Shown here: one piece after another, positions 8,691-16,501 of the stretch | How positions within the stretch are numbered: position 1 is the first letter of the stretch | How the letters are laid out: the number at the start of each line of letters is the position of its first letter | Origin: Pseudoruegeria sp. SK021 | Lineage (GTDB): Bacteria; Pseudomonadota; Alphaproteobacteria; Rhodobacterales; Rhodobacteraceae | Direction: 5' to 3' | Assembly (NCBI RefSeq): GCF_002119405.1 | Contig: NZ_MTBG01000009.1 | Span: forward strand, 1 to 64,000 | Length of the DNA stretch: 64,000 nucleotides | Position numbers and translations under genes: made by a program | Notes under the pieces: generated by a model | Told to the model about the DNA's origin: nothing | The model's database searches: none | Seen by the model: only the letters and a program-made list of their open reading frames with translations

Positions 8691-8951
8691 GTGTTAGCCG
8701 AGGCGCATGTTAAAGCCTTCTCCGTCCGCTACCACACAAGCAACTGGTCCAATGACAACGCACCGCTCAGGCTGCGTGGCTCGCATGCGACTTGGTTTGA
8801 TCCTGACATGGCCTGGCACGCTGAAACGACTGGAAAAAGCGACCTCCCGGAACCCTCTTCCCATGGAGCCATCCATGTGTTTTTCACCATGAAGCGCCCG
8901 TTCGATCAGCCGCTGAGACCGGGCAGCGTGCTGGTCGAGCGCCTGCTGTAG
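8691..8951 (+). pseudogene. IS5-family transposase fragment (N-terminal)
   Basis: An 86-codon frame whose residues 13-85 resemble the start of an IS5-type DDE transposase: RYHTSNWSNDNAPLRLRGS, TWFDPDMAWHA, HGAIHVFFTMKRPFDQPLR. The usual family text is YRTTNWSDYNAALKKRGSL, IWLDKDMVWHA, DAAIQFCLTIKVLFKLPLRQ. It stops at 8951, before the catalytic core, so it is a dead fragment. It lies 75 bases after the IS481 remnant and just before the 3' end of glpK. It differs from the IS5-type remnant at 70-417, which belongs to another subgroup. Confidence 0.75.
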
Positions 8952-8989
8952 GTTTCCGCCACAACCAAAAGGGTCGGACAATGCCGCCA

Positions 8990-10480
8990 TCACCCCGCGT
9001 CTATGGTCGCCGCCACTGCCCGCTTCCAACGTGCATATTTTTCTTCTCGCGTGTCCACATCCATCTGCGGCTCAAAGCGGCGCTCCAATGCCCAGCTTTC
9101 AGAGAACCCGGCCTGATCCGGATAAATTCCGGCGCGCATCCCCGCTAGCCATGCCACCCCAAGCGCGGTGGTTTCGCGAATTTCCGGCCGGTCCACTGGC
9201 GCGCCGAGAATGTCCGACAGAAACTGCATCGCCCAATCACTGGCACTCATTCCGCCGTCAACACGTAGCACATCTTCGCACCCCTGAGCCTCCCAGTCAG
9301 CGGTCATCGCCTGCAAGAGGTCGCGTGTTTGAAAGCCAACACTCTCTAGCGCGGCCTTGGCAAATTCCGCAGTCCCAGAATTGCGCGTCAGACCAAACAC
9401 AGCCCCCCGGCACTCTGCGTTCCAATAGGGTGCGCCAAGCCCGACAAAGGCCGGCACCAAGACCAGTGACTGCGTTTCGTCTGCCGTGGCAGCCAATTCT
9501 TGCGTTTCCGGAGCGGCACCGATGATCTTCAGCCCGTCCCGCAACCACTGAACCACGGCGCCTGCAATGAAGATAGAGCCCTCCAGCGCGTAGGTCGGCG
9601 TTCCGTCGAACTGATAAGCGATGGTGGTCAACAACCGGTTCTGAGAGGCAACCGGTACGGTGCCGGTGTTGAGCAAGGCAAAGCAACCAGTGCCATAGGT
9701 TGATTTCAACATGCCCGGCTGAAAGCAGGCCTGGCCCAATGTCGCGGCCTGTTGATCGCCGGCCACCCCCAAAATCGGAATCTCTGCCCCGAGAAGATCG
9801 CCGGTCAGCGTGCCGAATTCGGCAGCACAATCCTTGACCTCTGGCAGCATCTGCGTTGGAATACGCAGCATGGCGCAGATGTTCGTACTCCATCGCCCTT
9901 TGTGAATATCATAGAGCAACGTCCGGGCGGCATTGGTGGCGTCGGTAACATGCGCGGCACCGCCGGTCAGCTTCCAGATCAAAAAGCTATCCACAGTCCC
10001 GAATAACAATTCCCCCTGCTCAGCCCGCTCTCGCGCACCGTCGACATGGTCGAGGATCCATTTCAATTTTGTGGCCGAAAAGTAAGGATCTAACAACAAA
10101 CCGGTGCGTGCCGTAAACATCGCCTCGTGCCCGGCATCGCGCAGCTCGCGGCAAAACTCTGCGGTGCGCCGATCCTGCCAGACGATCGCCCGATGAATCG
10201 CTTTTCCCGTCGTCTTATCCCAGACAACCGTTGTCTCGCGCTGATTGGTGATCCCGATGCCGGCAATATCATTCGCAGAAATCCCTGCTGTTTTTAAGAC
10301 TGCCCGACAGACTCTGAGGGTGGAGTCCCACAAATCCTCTGGCTCATGCTCGACCCATCCAGATGCCGGGTAGTGCTGCGCAAATTCTTCCTGCTCAATC
10401 GCGACTTTCTTCATCTTCGCATCGAACAAAATGGCCCGGCTTGAGGTCGTGCCCTGATCGATAGCAAGGGTATAGGTCAT
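8990..10480 (-). CDS. glpK: Glycerol kinase
   Basis: A 496-residue FGGY-family kinase that phosphorylates glycerol to sn-glycerol 3-phosphate in the cytosol. It opens with [18 protein letters not shown] (phosphate 1 loop). [10 protein letters not shown] and [14 protein letters not shown] lie in the substrate domain, and [13 protein letters not shown] and [18 protein letters not shown] in the ATP domain. The start is the ATG at 10480, preceded by GGAGGG; the frame runs 22 codons further upstream but has no ribosome site there. The length is standard. It lies downstream of glpD on the same strand with a 112-base gap and is probably cotranscribed. No glpF facilitator or glpR repressor is in the window. 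Confidence 0.96.
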   Translation of the reverse strand: MTYTLAIDQGTTSSRAILFDAKMKKVAIEQEEFAQHYPASGWVEHEPEDLWDSTLRVCRAVLKTAGISANDIAGIGITNQRETTVVWDKTTGKAIHRAIVWQDRRTAEFCRELRDAGHEAMFTARTGLLLDPYFSATKLKWILDHVDGARERAEQGELLFGTVDSFLIWKLTGGAAHVTDATNAARTLLYDIHKGRWSTNICAMLRIPTQMLPEVKDCAAEFGTLTGDLLGAEIPILGVAGDQQAATLGQACFQPGMLKSTYGTGCFALLNTGTVPVASQNRLLTTIAYQFDGTPTYALEGSIFIAGAVVQWLRDGLKIIGAAPETQELAATADETQSLVLVPAFVGLGAPYWNAECRGAVFGLTRNSGTAEFAKAALESVGFQTRDLLQAMTADWEAQGCEDVLRVDGGMSASDWAMQFLSDILGAPVDRPEIRETTALGVAWLAGMRAGIYPDQAGFSESWALERRFEPQMDVDTREEKYARWKRAVAATIDAG

Positions 10481-10592
10481 GATACGGCCCTCCGGTCCGG
10501 TTCTTCTCAAGGTCACTGACACGTCCCCCGTATCGTGGCCGAACACGAACGATCCTGCAATTTGGAACTACGCCCCGCGAACAGGGAAATCA

Positions 10593-12176
10593 TCAGCGGT
10601 ATGGATGGCCCCGCATCCATACGTCCAGCGCTGCAATCTGATCTTTCGACATCCTCAGACCAAGCTTTGATCGCCGCCAAACCACATCCTCAGCCTCAAC
10701 CGCAAACTCGCGCTCCATCAGCCAGCGTACCTCACGTTCCGTCAACGTCCCGCCAAAAGACACGCCCAGATCCCGAGGCCTGCTCGCCCCTTTCAAAAGC
10801 TGATGGGCTTCGGTGCCATAAGCACGCACAAGACGTCGCGCCCAGAACTCATCCAGAAACCCGTGATCGCGGCGTAATTGAGCCACCAAATCTTCGACGC
10901 CATCGACCGGAAAATCGCCGCCTGCCAACGGCACGCCCGCAGTCCAAGACCCGCGCAGTTTGGAAAAGAACGGCACGATCTTATCCAAAGCATGTTCGGC
11001 GAGGCGGCGATGCGTGGTAATTTTGCCCCCAAAGATGTTCAGCAACGGCACACCGGCCGACTGATCGACATGCAGCACATAGTCCCGAGTCGCCGCGGTC
11101 GCCGATTTAGCCCCATCATCATAGAGCGGACGCACGCCGGAATAGCTCCAGATCACATCGTCCCACGTGACCGGCGTCTCGAAATATTTCGACGCGAAGG
11201 TCATTAGGTAATCTGCCTCGGCAGGGGTGCAAACCGGCTTGATCGAGGGGTCCGGATGTTCGGCATCCGTAGTTCCGATCAGGGTAAAATCGGTCTCATA
11301 GGGGATCGCAAAAATGATCCGTCCGTCTTCACCTTGAAAGAAATAGCATTTCGGGTGATCGAACAGTTTTTTTGTCACGATATGGCTGCCACGCACTAAG
11401 CGAACACCGTCCGCCAAATTGACCCGAACCGTGTTCTGGATGATGTCCTTCACCCAAGGGCCACCCGCATTGACCAGCATCCGCGCCCGGCGGACATACG
11501 GCGCACCGCCATCCTTCGGCTGCAGCGTAATTTTCCAGTGATCGTCCTCGCGCTCGGCGGACAGCACCTTCGTTCGGGTCATGACCTCCACGCCGCGCGC
11601 GCGCGCATCTCGCGCCGTCAAGGCCACCAGACGGCTATCTTCAATCCAGCAATCGGAGTACTCATAAGCCGTCTCGAACCGATCCTGAAGCGGCCCGCCT
11701 TCCGGCGCGTGGGTCAGATCGACGGTCGTTGTCCCGGGAAGAATCTGACGCCCGCCCAGAGTGTCATACAAGAACAATCCAAACCGGATCAGCCACGCAG
11801 GTCGACGCCCCTTCATCCACGGCATCACCGTGTTCAGCACCTTTGAGGTCGGCGTTTCCCCCTCGAACCGCATATCCGGGTGGTACGGCAGCACAAAGCG
11901 CATCGGCCAGCTGATATGGGGCATCGCCCGCAACAGGGTTTCGCGTTCGATCAAGGCCTCACGGACCAGCCGAAATTCAAAATATTCCAGATAGCGCAAT
12001 CCGCCGTGAAACAGCTTGGTCGACGCTGACGACGTGGCCGAAGCAAGGTCGTTCATCTCGGCAAGCGACACTGACAGCCCGCGTCCGACGGCATCGCGTG
12101 CGATTGCGCAGCCATTGATCCCCCCACCGATAACAAAAAGATCGGTCGTGTGGTTCGCCTGCGTTTCCGGCGCCAT
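10593..12176 (-). CDS. glpD: Aerobic glycerol-3-phosphate dehydrogenase
   Basis: A 527-residue FAD enzyme that oxidises sn-glycerol 3-phosphate to dihydroxyacetone phosphate and passes electrons to the quinone pool at the inner membrane. LFVIGGGINGCAIARDAVGR near residue 13 is the FAD-binding GxGxxG, followed by SATSSASTKLFHGGLRYLEY, a family hallmark. GTTDAEH and YSGVRPLYDDG lie in the substrate domain, and a C-terminal helical domain of about 120 residues follows (LVRAYGTEAHQLL, LTEREVRWLMEREF). The ATG at 12176 has GGAGGGG seven bases upstream. Together with glpK it forms the glycerol catabolic unit. The upstream DNA carries a GlpR-like palindrome, so repression lifted by glycerol 3-phosphate is likely. 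Confidence 0.96.
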   Translation of the reverse strand: MAPETQANHTTDLFVIGGGINGCAIARDAVGRGLSVSLAEMNDLASATSSASTKLFHGGLRYLEYFEFRLVREALIERETLLRAMPHISWPMRFVLPYHPDMRFEGETPTSKVLNTVMPWMKGRRPAWLIRFGLFLYDTLGGRQILPGTTTVDLTHAPEGGPLQDRFETAYEYSDCWIEDSRLVALTARDARARGVEVMTRTKVLSAEREDDHWKITLQPKDGGAPYVRRARMLVNAGGPWVKDIIQNTVRVNLADGVRLVRGSHIVTKKLFDHPKCYFFQGEDGRIIFAIPYETDFTLIGTTDAEHPDPSIKPVCTPAEADYLMTFASKYFETPVTWDDVIWSYSGVRPLYDDGAKSATAATRDYVLHVDQSAGVPLLNIFGGKITTHRRLAEHALDKIVPFFSKLRGSWTAGVPLAGGDFPVDGVEDLVAQLRRDHGFLDEFWARRLVRAYGTEAHQLLKGASRPRDLGVSFGGTLTEREVRWLMEREFAVEAEDVVWRRSKLGLRMSKDQIAALDVWMRGHPYR

Positions 12177-12252
12177 TTTGCCCCTCCAACCCGGTGACTT
12201 CGCCGTTATGGAAATCACGATTTTCCGTTCCTGTCAAAACTTGATTTTCGTT

Positions 12253-12272
12253 TATGTTCGTTATGGCGAATT
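12253..12272. promoter_or_regulatory. Putative GlpR (DeoR-family) operator of glpD
   Basis: TATGTTCGTTATGGCGAATT closely follows the known GlpR operator WATGTTCGWTAWCGAACATW: the left half is complete and the right half keeps CGAA. It lies 77 bases upstream of the glpD start codon. Repression by GlpR is an inference, because no glpR gene is in the window. Confidence 0.5.
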
Positions 12273-12341
12273 TCCAACCTAAAAATGCCGATTTTGGCAA
12301 AAATTGTCCAACACACCGACCGGTCGATTACGACTAATCAG

Positions 12342-12367
12342 ACGAAAATATCGACGAAAAACGAAAA
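12342..12367 (+). repeat. ACGAAAA direct repeats upstream of glpD
   Basis: ACGAAAA occurs at 12342, 12354 and 12361, and its reverse complement TTTTCGT at 12245-12251, beside the GlpR-like palindrome. Repeated TTTCG-type words are typical of DeoR-family operators, so these may be extra repressor contacts. Confidence 0.4.
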
Positions 12368-12683
12368 TTGTGCGCCATAAATGATCAAAACTCAAAGAAC
12401 CGAGCCTCCGATTGACACGATGTGATCGCACGCACAATCGCGCAAAAAGGAAAATGATCGCAAGTATGTGACGGCCAAGCCGCGCATTTGAAGCGCCGAC
12501 CGCGTCGTCTTTCACGGCCTTGGGGTATCAACGACCAATCTCGTTCGAGGTTCCACATTCGTAACCAGCAAGCGTCTGGTGGCCACGCTTCGTCCCATCC
12601 AGAAATCGGACACGTAACGCGGCATGGGTCCCGCAAAATGTTTTGCAGCCTTGGCCCTACGCCGTGCTTGTCATGTCTATCTG

Positions 12684-12692
12684 GTATGGTAG
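12684..12692 (+). promoter_or_regulatory. GTATGGTAG motif, possible GntR-regulator site
   Basis: GTATGGTAG, within CTGGTATGGTAG, recurs in inverted orientation as CTACCATAC at 16454-16462 in front of the neighbouring GntR-family regulator gene. A shared nine-base word at both promoters fits local control with autoregulation, as is common for FCD regulators beside TRAP operons. Confidence 0.35.
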
Positions 12693-12693
12693 T

Positions 12694-12766
12694 GTGCCTT
12701 GAGTGTCGAGGCGTTCTTCCGGTCCCTTCGGGTTCGGAAGAACGCCTTGTGCGACACTGAGAGCAC
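12694..12766 (+). repeat. Long imperfect hairpin in the dctP leader
   Basis: GGCGTTCTTCCG at 12710-12721 pairs with CGGAAGAACGCC at 12735-12746. The arms extend outward through GTGTCG/CGACAC and GTGC/GCAC with few mismatches, to 12694 and 12766. It sits 8 bases before the GGGAGG ribosome site of dctP. No T-run follows, so it is not a plain terminator. It could be an RNA-stabilising leader or a protein-binding site. Confidence 0.6.
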
Positions 12767-12787
12767 AAAATTCTGGGAGGAATACCA

Positions 12788-13780
12788 ATGACATCATCAC
12801 TATCACGACTGAGCTTTGGCGCTGTCACCGCGATCGCCGTGTCGGGCCTGACCCTAAGTGCGGCCTCTGCGCTTGAGTTGCGCGGCTGGAATATCCACGT
12901 TGACGATTATCCAGTCAGCATCGGCATGCAGGCGTTTCTTGATGAAGTAACCGAACGCACCGACGGGGAAATCACCGGCAAGGTCTATAATAACGGTGTG
13001 CTCGGCGATCAGCCCGATGCCATCGAACAAACCCGACTCGGTGCGATCGATTTCGGTGAATTCAGCCTTGGGCCGATGGGGCAGTCGATCCCAGAGACCA
13101 ATATCGTGTCTTTGCCCTTCATCTTCAAAAGCGTTCCCGACATGTACAGCCTGATGGATGGCGAGGTCGGCGAAGCGATCGGTGCCGGCATGGAAGCCAA
13201 AGGACTGGTCCCGCTGGGCTGGTACGACGCCGGTGCGCGCTCGTTCTACAACTCCAAAATGCCGATCAACACGCCCGCTGACATTACCGGACTTAAAGTG
13301 CGGGTGATGAGCAACGATCTATATGTTGCCATGATCGAAGCAATGGACGGAAACGCCACCCCCATGGCCTTCGGCGAAGTATTCCAGTCGCTGAAAACCG
13401 GTGTCGTCGACGGGGCCGAGAACAACCCACCGTCCTACGAGTCGACCAACCACTACGAGGTGGCAAAATACTACTCGCTGACCGAGCACCTGATCATTCC
13501 CGAATGCCTGTGCATGTCCAAGCGCACATGGGACAAGCTGACCCCGGAACAGCAGGTGATCGTTAAAGAAGCCGGTAAGTCCAGCGCCGAATTGCAGCGC
13601 TCGCTGTGGCAAGAGCGTGAAAAGAAAAGCATGGAAACGCTGGTTGCTGGCGGTACGATCGTAAACACCATCGCCGACAAGACCGCGTTCCAAGAGGCGA
13701 TGGCCCCGGTCTATGAAAAGTATCTGGCAAGCAATCCCGACCAAGTAGAACTGGTCAACATGATCCGCAACGCGGACTGA
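12788..13780 (+). CDS. dctP: TRAP transporter solute-binding protein, DctP family
   Basis: A 330-residue periplasmic binding protein that delivers an organic acid or sugar acid to the DctQM permease. A Sec signal peptide covers about residues 1-28 (hydrophobic core, then SAASA before LELRGWN). Family marks are GVLGDQPDAIEQTRLGAIDF near 76-95, GLKVRVMSND (the Arg that usually binds the ligand carboxylate) near 168, and TGVVDGAENNPPSYEST near 204. The ATG at 12788 has GGGAGG upstream. A strong terminator follows at 13794, which should favour this subunit over the permease. The ligand cannot be read from sequence. Confidence 0.93.
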   Translation: MTSSLSRLSFGAVTAIAVSGLTLSAASALELRGWNIHVDDYPVSIGMQAFLDEVTERTDGEITGKVYNNGVLGDQPDAIEQTRLGAIDFGEFSLGPMGQSIPETNIVSLPFIFKSVPDMYSLMDGEVGEAIGAGMEAKGLVPLGWYDAGARSFYNSKMPINTPADITGLKVRVMSNDLYVAMIEAMDGNATPMAFGEVFQSLKTGVVDGAENNPPSYESTNHYEVAKYYSLTEHLIIPECLCMSKRTWDKLTPEQQVIVKEAGKSSAELQRSLWQEREKKSMETLVAGGTIVNTIADKTAFQEAMAPVYEKYLASNPDQVELVNMIRNAD

Positions 13781-13793
13781 TCCGTCCCTCATC

Positions 13794-13828
13794 AAAATGG
13801 CCTGTCACTTCGACAGGCCATTTTTTTT
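13794..13828 (+). terminator. Intra-operon terminator between dctP and dctQ
   Basis: ATGGCCTGTC at 13797-13806, loop ACTTC, then GACAGGCCAT followed by eight T in total. This is a strong intrinsic terminator. It probably lets only part of the transcripts continue into dctQM, giving excess binding protein. Confidence 0.88.
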
Positions 13829-13854
13829 AACCCTCATTTTCCAGGGATATCGAA

Positions 13855-14385
13855 ATGCCCGTATCGTCCGCTACGGTTGCCCGCGTCCGATTCTTTCTAA
13901 ACGGCGTCAGCGGGGTCTGTCTTACCGTCGCCTCCTGCGCACTGGTCGTCCTCATCGTCACTTTCGGCTGGCTGGTCTTCGGCCGTTACGTCCTGAACGT
14001 TACGCCCACGTGGGTCGAACAACTTGCGCTTCTTCTGATTTGCTACATCGCTTTCCTTGGCGCAGCTGTCGGTGTTCACGAAGACTCCCATCTTGGGGTC
14101 ACGCTGTTTCTTGATATGGTCCCAGAACCGGCACGGTCCGTTCTGATCATCCTGACCGACATTACCCTTGCCATCTTTGGCGCCGTCATGCTGATCGCCG
14201 GCATCTCATTGATGCGCTTCGGTTGGGACACGCTTTTGCCGATGCTTCAAATTCCAGAAAGCTTCCGCACCCTCGCGATCACGTCTTGCGGAGGATTGGT
14301 TTGTCTGTTCGCCGGATCGCGCGCCATCCTGCGCATCCTCACATTTGGCGACCCCAACGCCGCTCAATTCGGAAAGGTCCTCTAA
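13855..14385 (+). CDS. dctQ: TRAP transporter small permease subunit, DctQ family
   Basis: A 176-residue inner-membrane protein with four predicted helices (about residues 16-40, 50-72, 90-112, 133-155). YVLNVTPTWVEQLALLLICY and FLGAAVGVHEDSHLGVT match the conserved part of the DctQ/YhcR family. It pairs with the large DctM subunit, whose gene starts two bases after the dctQ stop codon. It lacks a strong ribosome site. It stands 74 bases after dctP, beyond the terminator. Confidence 0.9.
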   Translation: MPVSSATVARVRFFLNGVSGVCLTVASCALVVLIVTFGWLVFGRYVLNVTPTWVEQLALLLICYIAFLGAAVGVHEDSHLGVTLFLDMVPEPARSVLIILTDITLAIFGAVMLIAGISLMRFGWDTLLPMLQIPESFRTLAITSCGGLVCLFAGSRAILRILTFGDPNAAQFGKVL

Positions 14386-14387
14386 AT

Positions 14388-15671
14388 ATGGGTCTGGCAC
14401 TTCTTCTCGGCGTCTTTGGCGTCGGCGTGGTCATTGGCATGCCCGTGGCCTTTGCGATGGGCATCGCCGCTGCCTCGGCCTTCTGGTACGAAGGCTTTCC
14501 GATGCTGATCACCTTCCAGCGCGCTACCGCTGGCGTTTCGGTCTTTTCCTTGTTGGCCATCCCATTTTTCGTCTTCGCCGGCGAAATTATGCTGCACGGC
14601 GGTATCGCCATTCGTCTTGTCCGATTGGCGTCGGCCTTGGTCGGGCATTTCAAGGGCGGCCTCGCCATGGTCAACATCTTCTCCAGCATGCTGTTCGGTG
14701 GCATCTCAGGGTCCGCCATCGCGGACATTTCTGCATTGGGCTCTTTGTTGATTCCGGTCATGAAGGAACGCGGCTATCGTCCGGATTACGCGGTCAACGT
14801 AACCGTTACCTCGTCCATCGCCGGGATCGTGATCCCGCCCAGCCACAACATGATCATCTTCGCCGTTGCAGCCGGGGGCGGCATCTCGGTCTCTAAATTG
14901 TTCATGGCCGGCGTGATGCCCGGCATTCTGATGTGCGTTTGTCTGGCCATCGCAGCCTATGCACTGGCCGTCAAACACAACTACCCAGCCGAACCGTTTC
15001 CCGGCTGGCGGGCAGTGGGTCGGGCCTCGGCAGATGCAATCCCGGGGCTGGTCACGGCTGTGATCATTGTCGGTGGCACCCTGTCTGGCATCTTCACGGT
15101 GACCGAATCCGGGGCCTTCGGGGCGCTCTATGCGGTGTTCCTGTGCCGGTTCTATTATCGCAGCTTGACCCTTGAAGGGTTCCTGATTTCGGTCAAGGGT
15201 GCGGTGCGGACCACCTCTATGGTGATGATCCTGATCGCCTTCGCCAGTTCCTTTGCTTATCTGCTGGCGCTGTATCAGGTGCCGTCGCAACTCAGCGATC
15301 TGCTGGTGTCGATCTCGGACAACCCCATCATCATCTTGCTGATGATCAACGTTATCCTGTTGATCCTTGGCATGATCATGGACATGGCAGCACTGATCCT
15401 GATCTGCACCCCGATCTTCCTGCCGATTGCGAAAGGTCTGGGCATGGATCCGACCCAGTTCGGCATCATGCTGTTGGTCAATCTTGGCCTCGGCCTGTGC
15501 ACCCCGCCAGTGGGCTCCTGCCTGTTCGTGGGATGTGCCGTCGGCAAGATCAAGATCGAAGAAGCCCTCAAGACGATCTGGCCCTTCTACCTCGCCATTC
15601 TGGCAGCGCTGATCCTTGTGACCTATGTGCCGCAAGTCTCGCTCTGGTTGCCGGGGTTGCTGTACCCCTGA
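14388..15671 (+). CDS. dctM: TRAP transporter large permease subunit, DctM family
   Basis: A 427-residue inner-membrane permease with about eleven or twelve helices, catalysing Na+-coupled uptake of the DctP ligand. Conserved pieces are FFVFAGEIMLHGGIA, SMLFGGISGSAIADISALGS and GIVIPPSHNMIIFAVA in the first half, and LILGMIMDMAALILICTPIF and GLGLCTPPVGSCLFVG in the second. The frame is open further upstream, but the ATG at 14388 directly after dctQ matches family starts. The transcript ends against the convergent gntR gene, where a GC-rich hairpin lies. Confidence 0.93.
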   Translation: MGLALLLGVFGVGVVIGMPVAFAMGIAAASAFWYEGFPMLITFQRATAGVSVFSLLAIPFFVFAGEIMLHGGIAIRLVRLASALVGHFKGGLAMVNIFSSMLFGGISGSAIADISALGSLLIPVMKERGYRPDYAVNVTVTSSIAGIVIPPSHNMIIFAVAAGGGISVSKLFMAGVMPGILMCVCLAIAAYALAVKHNYPAEPFPGWRAVGRASADAIPGLVTAVIIVGGTLSGIFTVTESGAFGALYAVFLCRFYYRSLTLEGFLISVKGAVRTTSMVMILIAFASSFAYLLALYQVPSQLSDLLVSISDNPIIILLMINVILLILGMIMDMAALILICTPIFLPIAKGLGMDPTQFGIMLLVNLGLGLCTPPVGSCLFVGCAVGKIKIEEALKTIWPFYLAILAALILVTYVPQVSLWLPGLLYP

Positions 15672-15686
15672 TCGCACCACACCGAA

Positions 15687-15716
15687 GGCGCGCCTGTCCA
15701 AAAGGGCGGGCGCGCC
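15687..15716. terminator. GC-rich hairpin between convergent dctM and gntR
   Basis: GGCGCGCCTGTCC and GGGCGGGCGCGCC pair around an AAAA loop with two mismatches. No T-run follows on either strand, so its strength as a terminator is uncertain. Its place between convergent genes supports the call. Confidence 0.5.
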
Positions 15717-15737
15717 ATCACAGCCTAAGTCGGCAAA

Positions 15738-16427
15738 TCAGTCGTCAAAAAATTCGGGATTCTGGGCACGAACGCTTTGCAGAGTTCCGTTTAACCGGGC
15801 CAAATGTACCCGAAGCAGCGCTTCCATCTCACAGGAGTTCCGCTCGACAAGCGCCGCAAAAATCGCCTTGTGATCTTGATAGGTTGTGGCAAACCGTTCT
15901 GGTATGGCCAATTCAAGCAAACAGATCCGCTCCACATACTGCTTACTTTCAGCCACAGTGCGATAGATTAATTCCGCGCGGGCAGCGATACACAGCAGGC
16001 GATGAAACCGATAATCCAGCGTATGAAAACGTCGATAATCGGTGGCCTCGACCGCTTTTTCCTGCTTATCCAAATTATGTTGCAGGGCGTTCAAATCACG
16101 GTCGGTCACATTCCGGCAGGCCAAACGCGCAACCTCAACCTCAACCGCGATGCGGACGAAGCGGGAATGCAAGATATCCTTCGCTGAGATCTTGCAAACG
16201 ACGGTGGCTTGCTGCGGACGAACCAGTACGAGCCGCTGATGATTCAGCCGGATCAACGCCTCACGGACTGGTTGACGGGAAACCCCGAACCGCCGAGCGA
16301 GGTCCGCTTCGGATAATTTCGTACCAGGGATAAGGTCCAAGGATACGATTTCATCCCGCAAGACGCCGAACACATCGTCGGCATTGGTGCGGCGCACGTC
16401 ATCTCGACCTGAAGATGGAAGGTTCAT
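15738..16427 (-). CDS. GntR-family transcriptional regulator with FCD domain
   Basis: A 229-residue one-component regulator. The N-terminal winged helix spans about residues 16-80 (SEADLARRFGVSRQPVREAL is the recognition region). An all-helical FCD ligand-binding domain follows, with the usual His and Asp positions in LDYRFHRLLCIAAR and TYQDHKAIFAAL. FCD regulators commonly respond to the organic acid that the neighbouring TRAP system imports, so this is the likely controller of dctPQM. Its own promoter region holds CTACCATAC at 16454-16462, the inverse of a word in front of dctP. Autorepression is an inference. Confidence 0.9.
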   Translation of the reverse strand: MNLPSSGRDDVRRTNADDVFGVLRDEIVSLDLIPGTKLSEADLARRFGVSRQPVREALIRLNHQRLVLVRPQQATVVCKISAKDILHSRFVRIAVEVEVARLACRNVTDRDLNALQHNLDKQEKAVEATDYRRFHTLDYRFHRLLCIAARAELIYRTVAESKQYVERICLLELAIPERFATTYQDHKAIFAALVERNSCEMEALLRVHLARLNGTLQSVRAQNPEFFDD

Positions 16428-16453
16428 AGGGGGGTTCCGATTTTATCCGTAAT

Positions 16454-16462
16454 CTACCATAC
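16454..16462 (-). promoter_or_regulatory. Inverted copy of the GTATGGTAG motif at the gntR promoter
   Basis: CTACCATAC on the top strand, 27 bases upstream of the gntR start, is the exact reverse complement of the motif at 12684-12692 in front of dctP. It may be an operator for the FCD regulator. Confidence 0.35.
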
Positions 16463-16501
16463 TTGAATGTTAGATCAAGGATTGGTCGTTCCTGCTTAAA
16501 C

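Larger units (their letters stand above)
12177..12787. promoter_or_regulatory. Divergent regulatory region between glpD and dctP
   Basis: About 610 bases with no believable gene. The left part (12240-12372) is AT-rich and carries GlpR-like signals for glpD. The right part (12680-12780) carries a GTATGGTAG motif, a long hairpin and the dctP ribosome site GGGAGG at 12775. The 147-codon frame on the minus strand has no homology I recognise and overlaps the hairpin. Confidence 0.6.

Noticed and set aside
12694-12766. The dctP leader hairpin as a terminator
   Set aside because: No T-run on either side, and it lies directly before a ribosome site and start codon.
12385-12828. 147-codon minus-strand frame upstream of dctP
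   Set aside because: No homology, no ribosome site, and it covers the dctP leader hairpin and start codon.
14706-15701. 331-codon open frame antisense to dctM
   Set aside because: Opposite strand of the well-conserved DctM gene; its composition (many His, Gln, Asp) is the mirror of membrane-protein codons.
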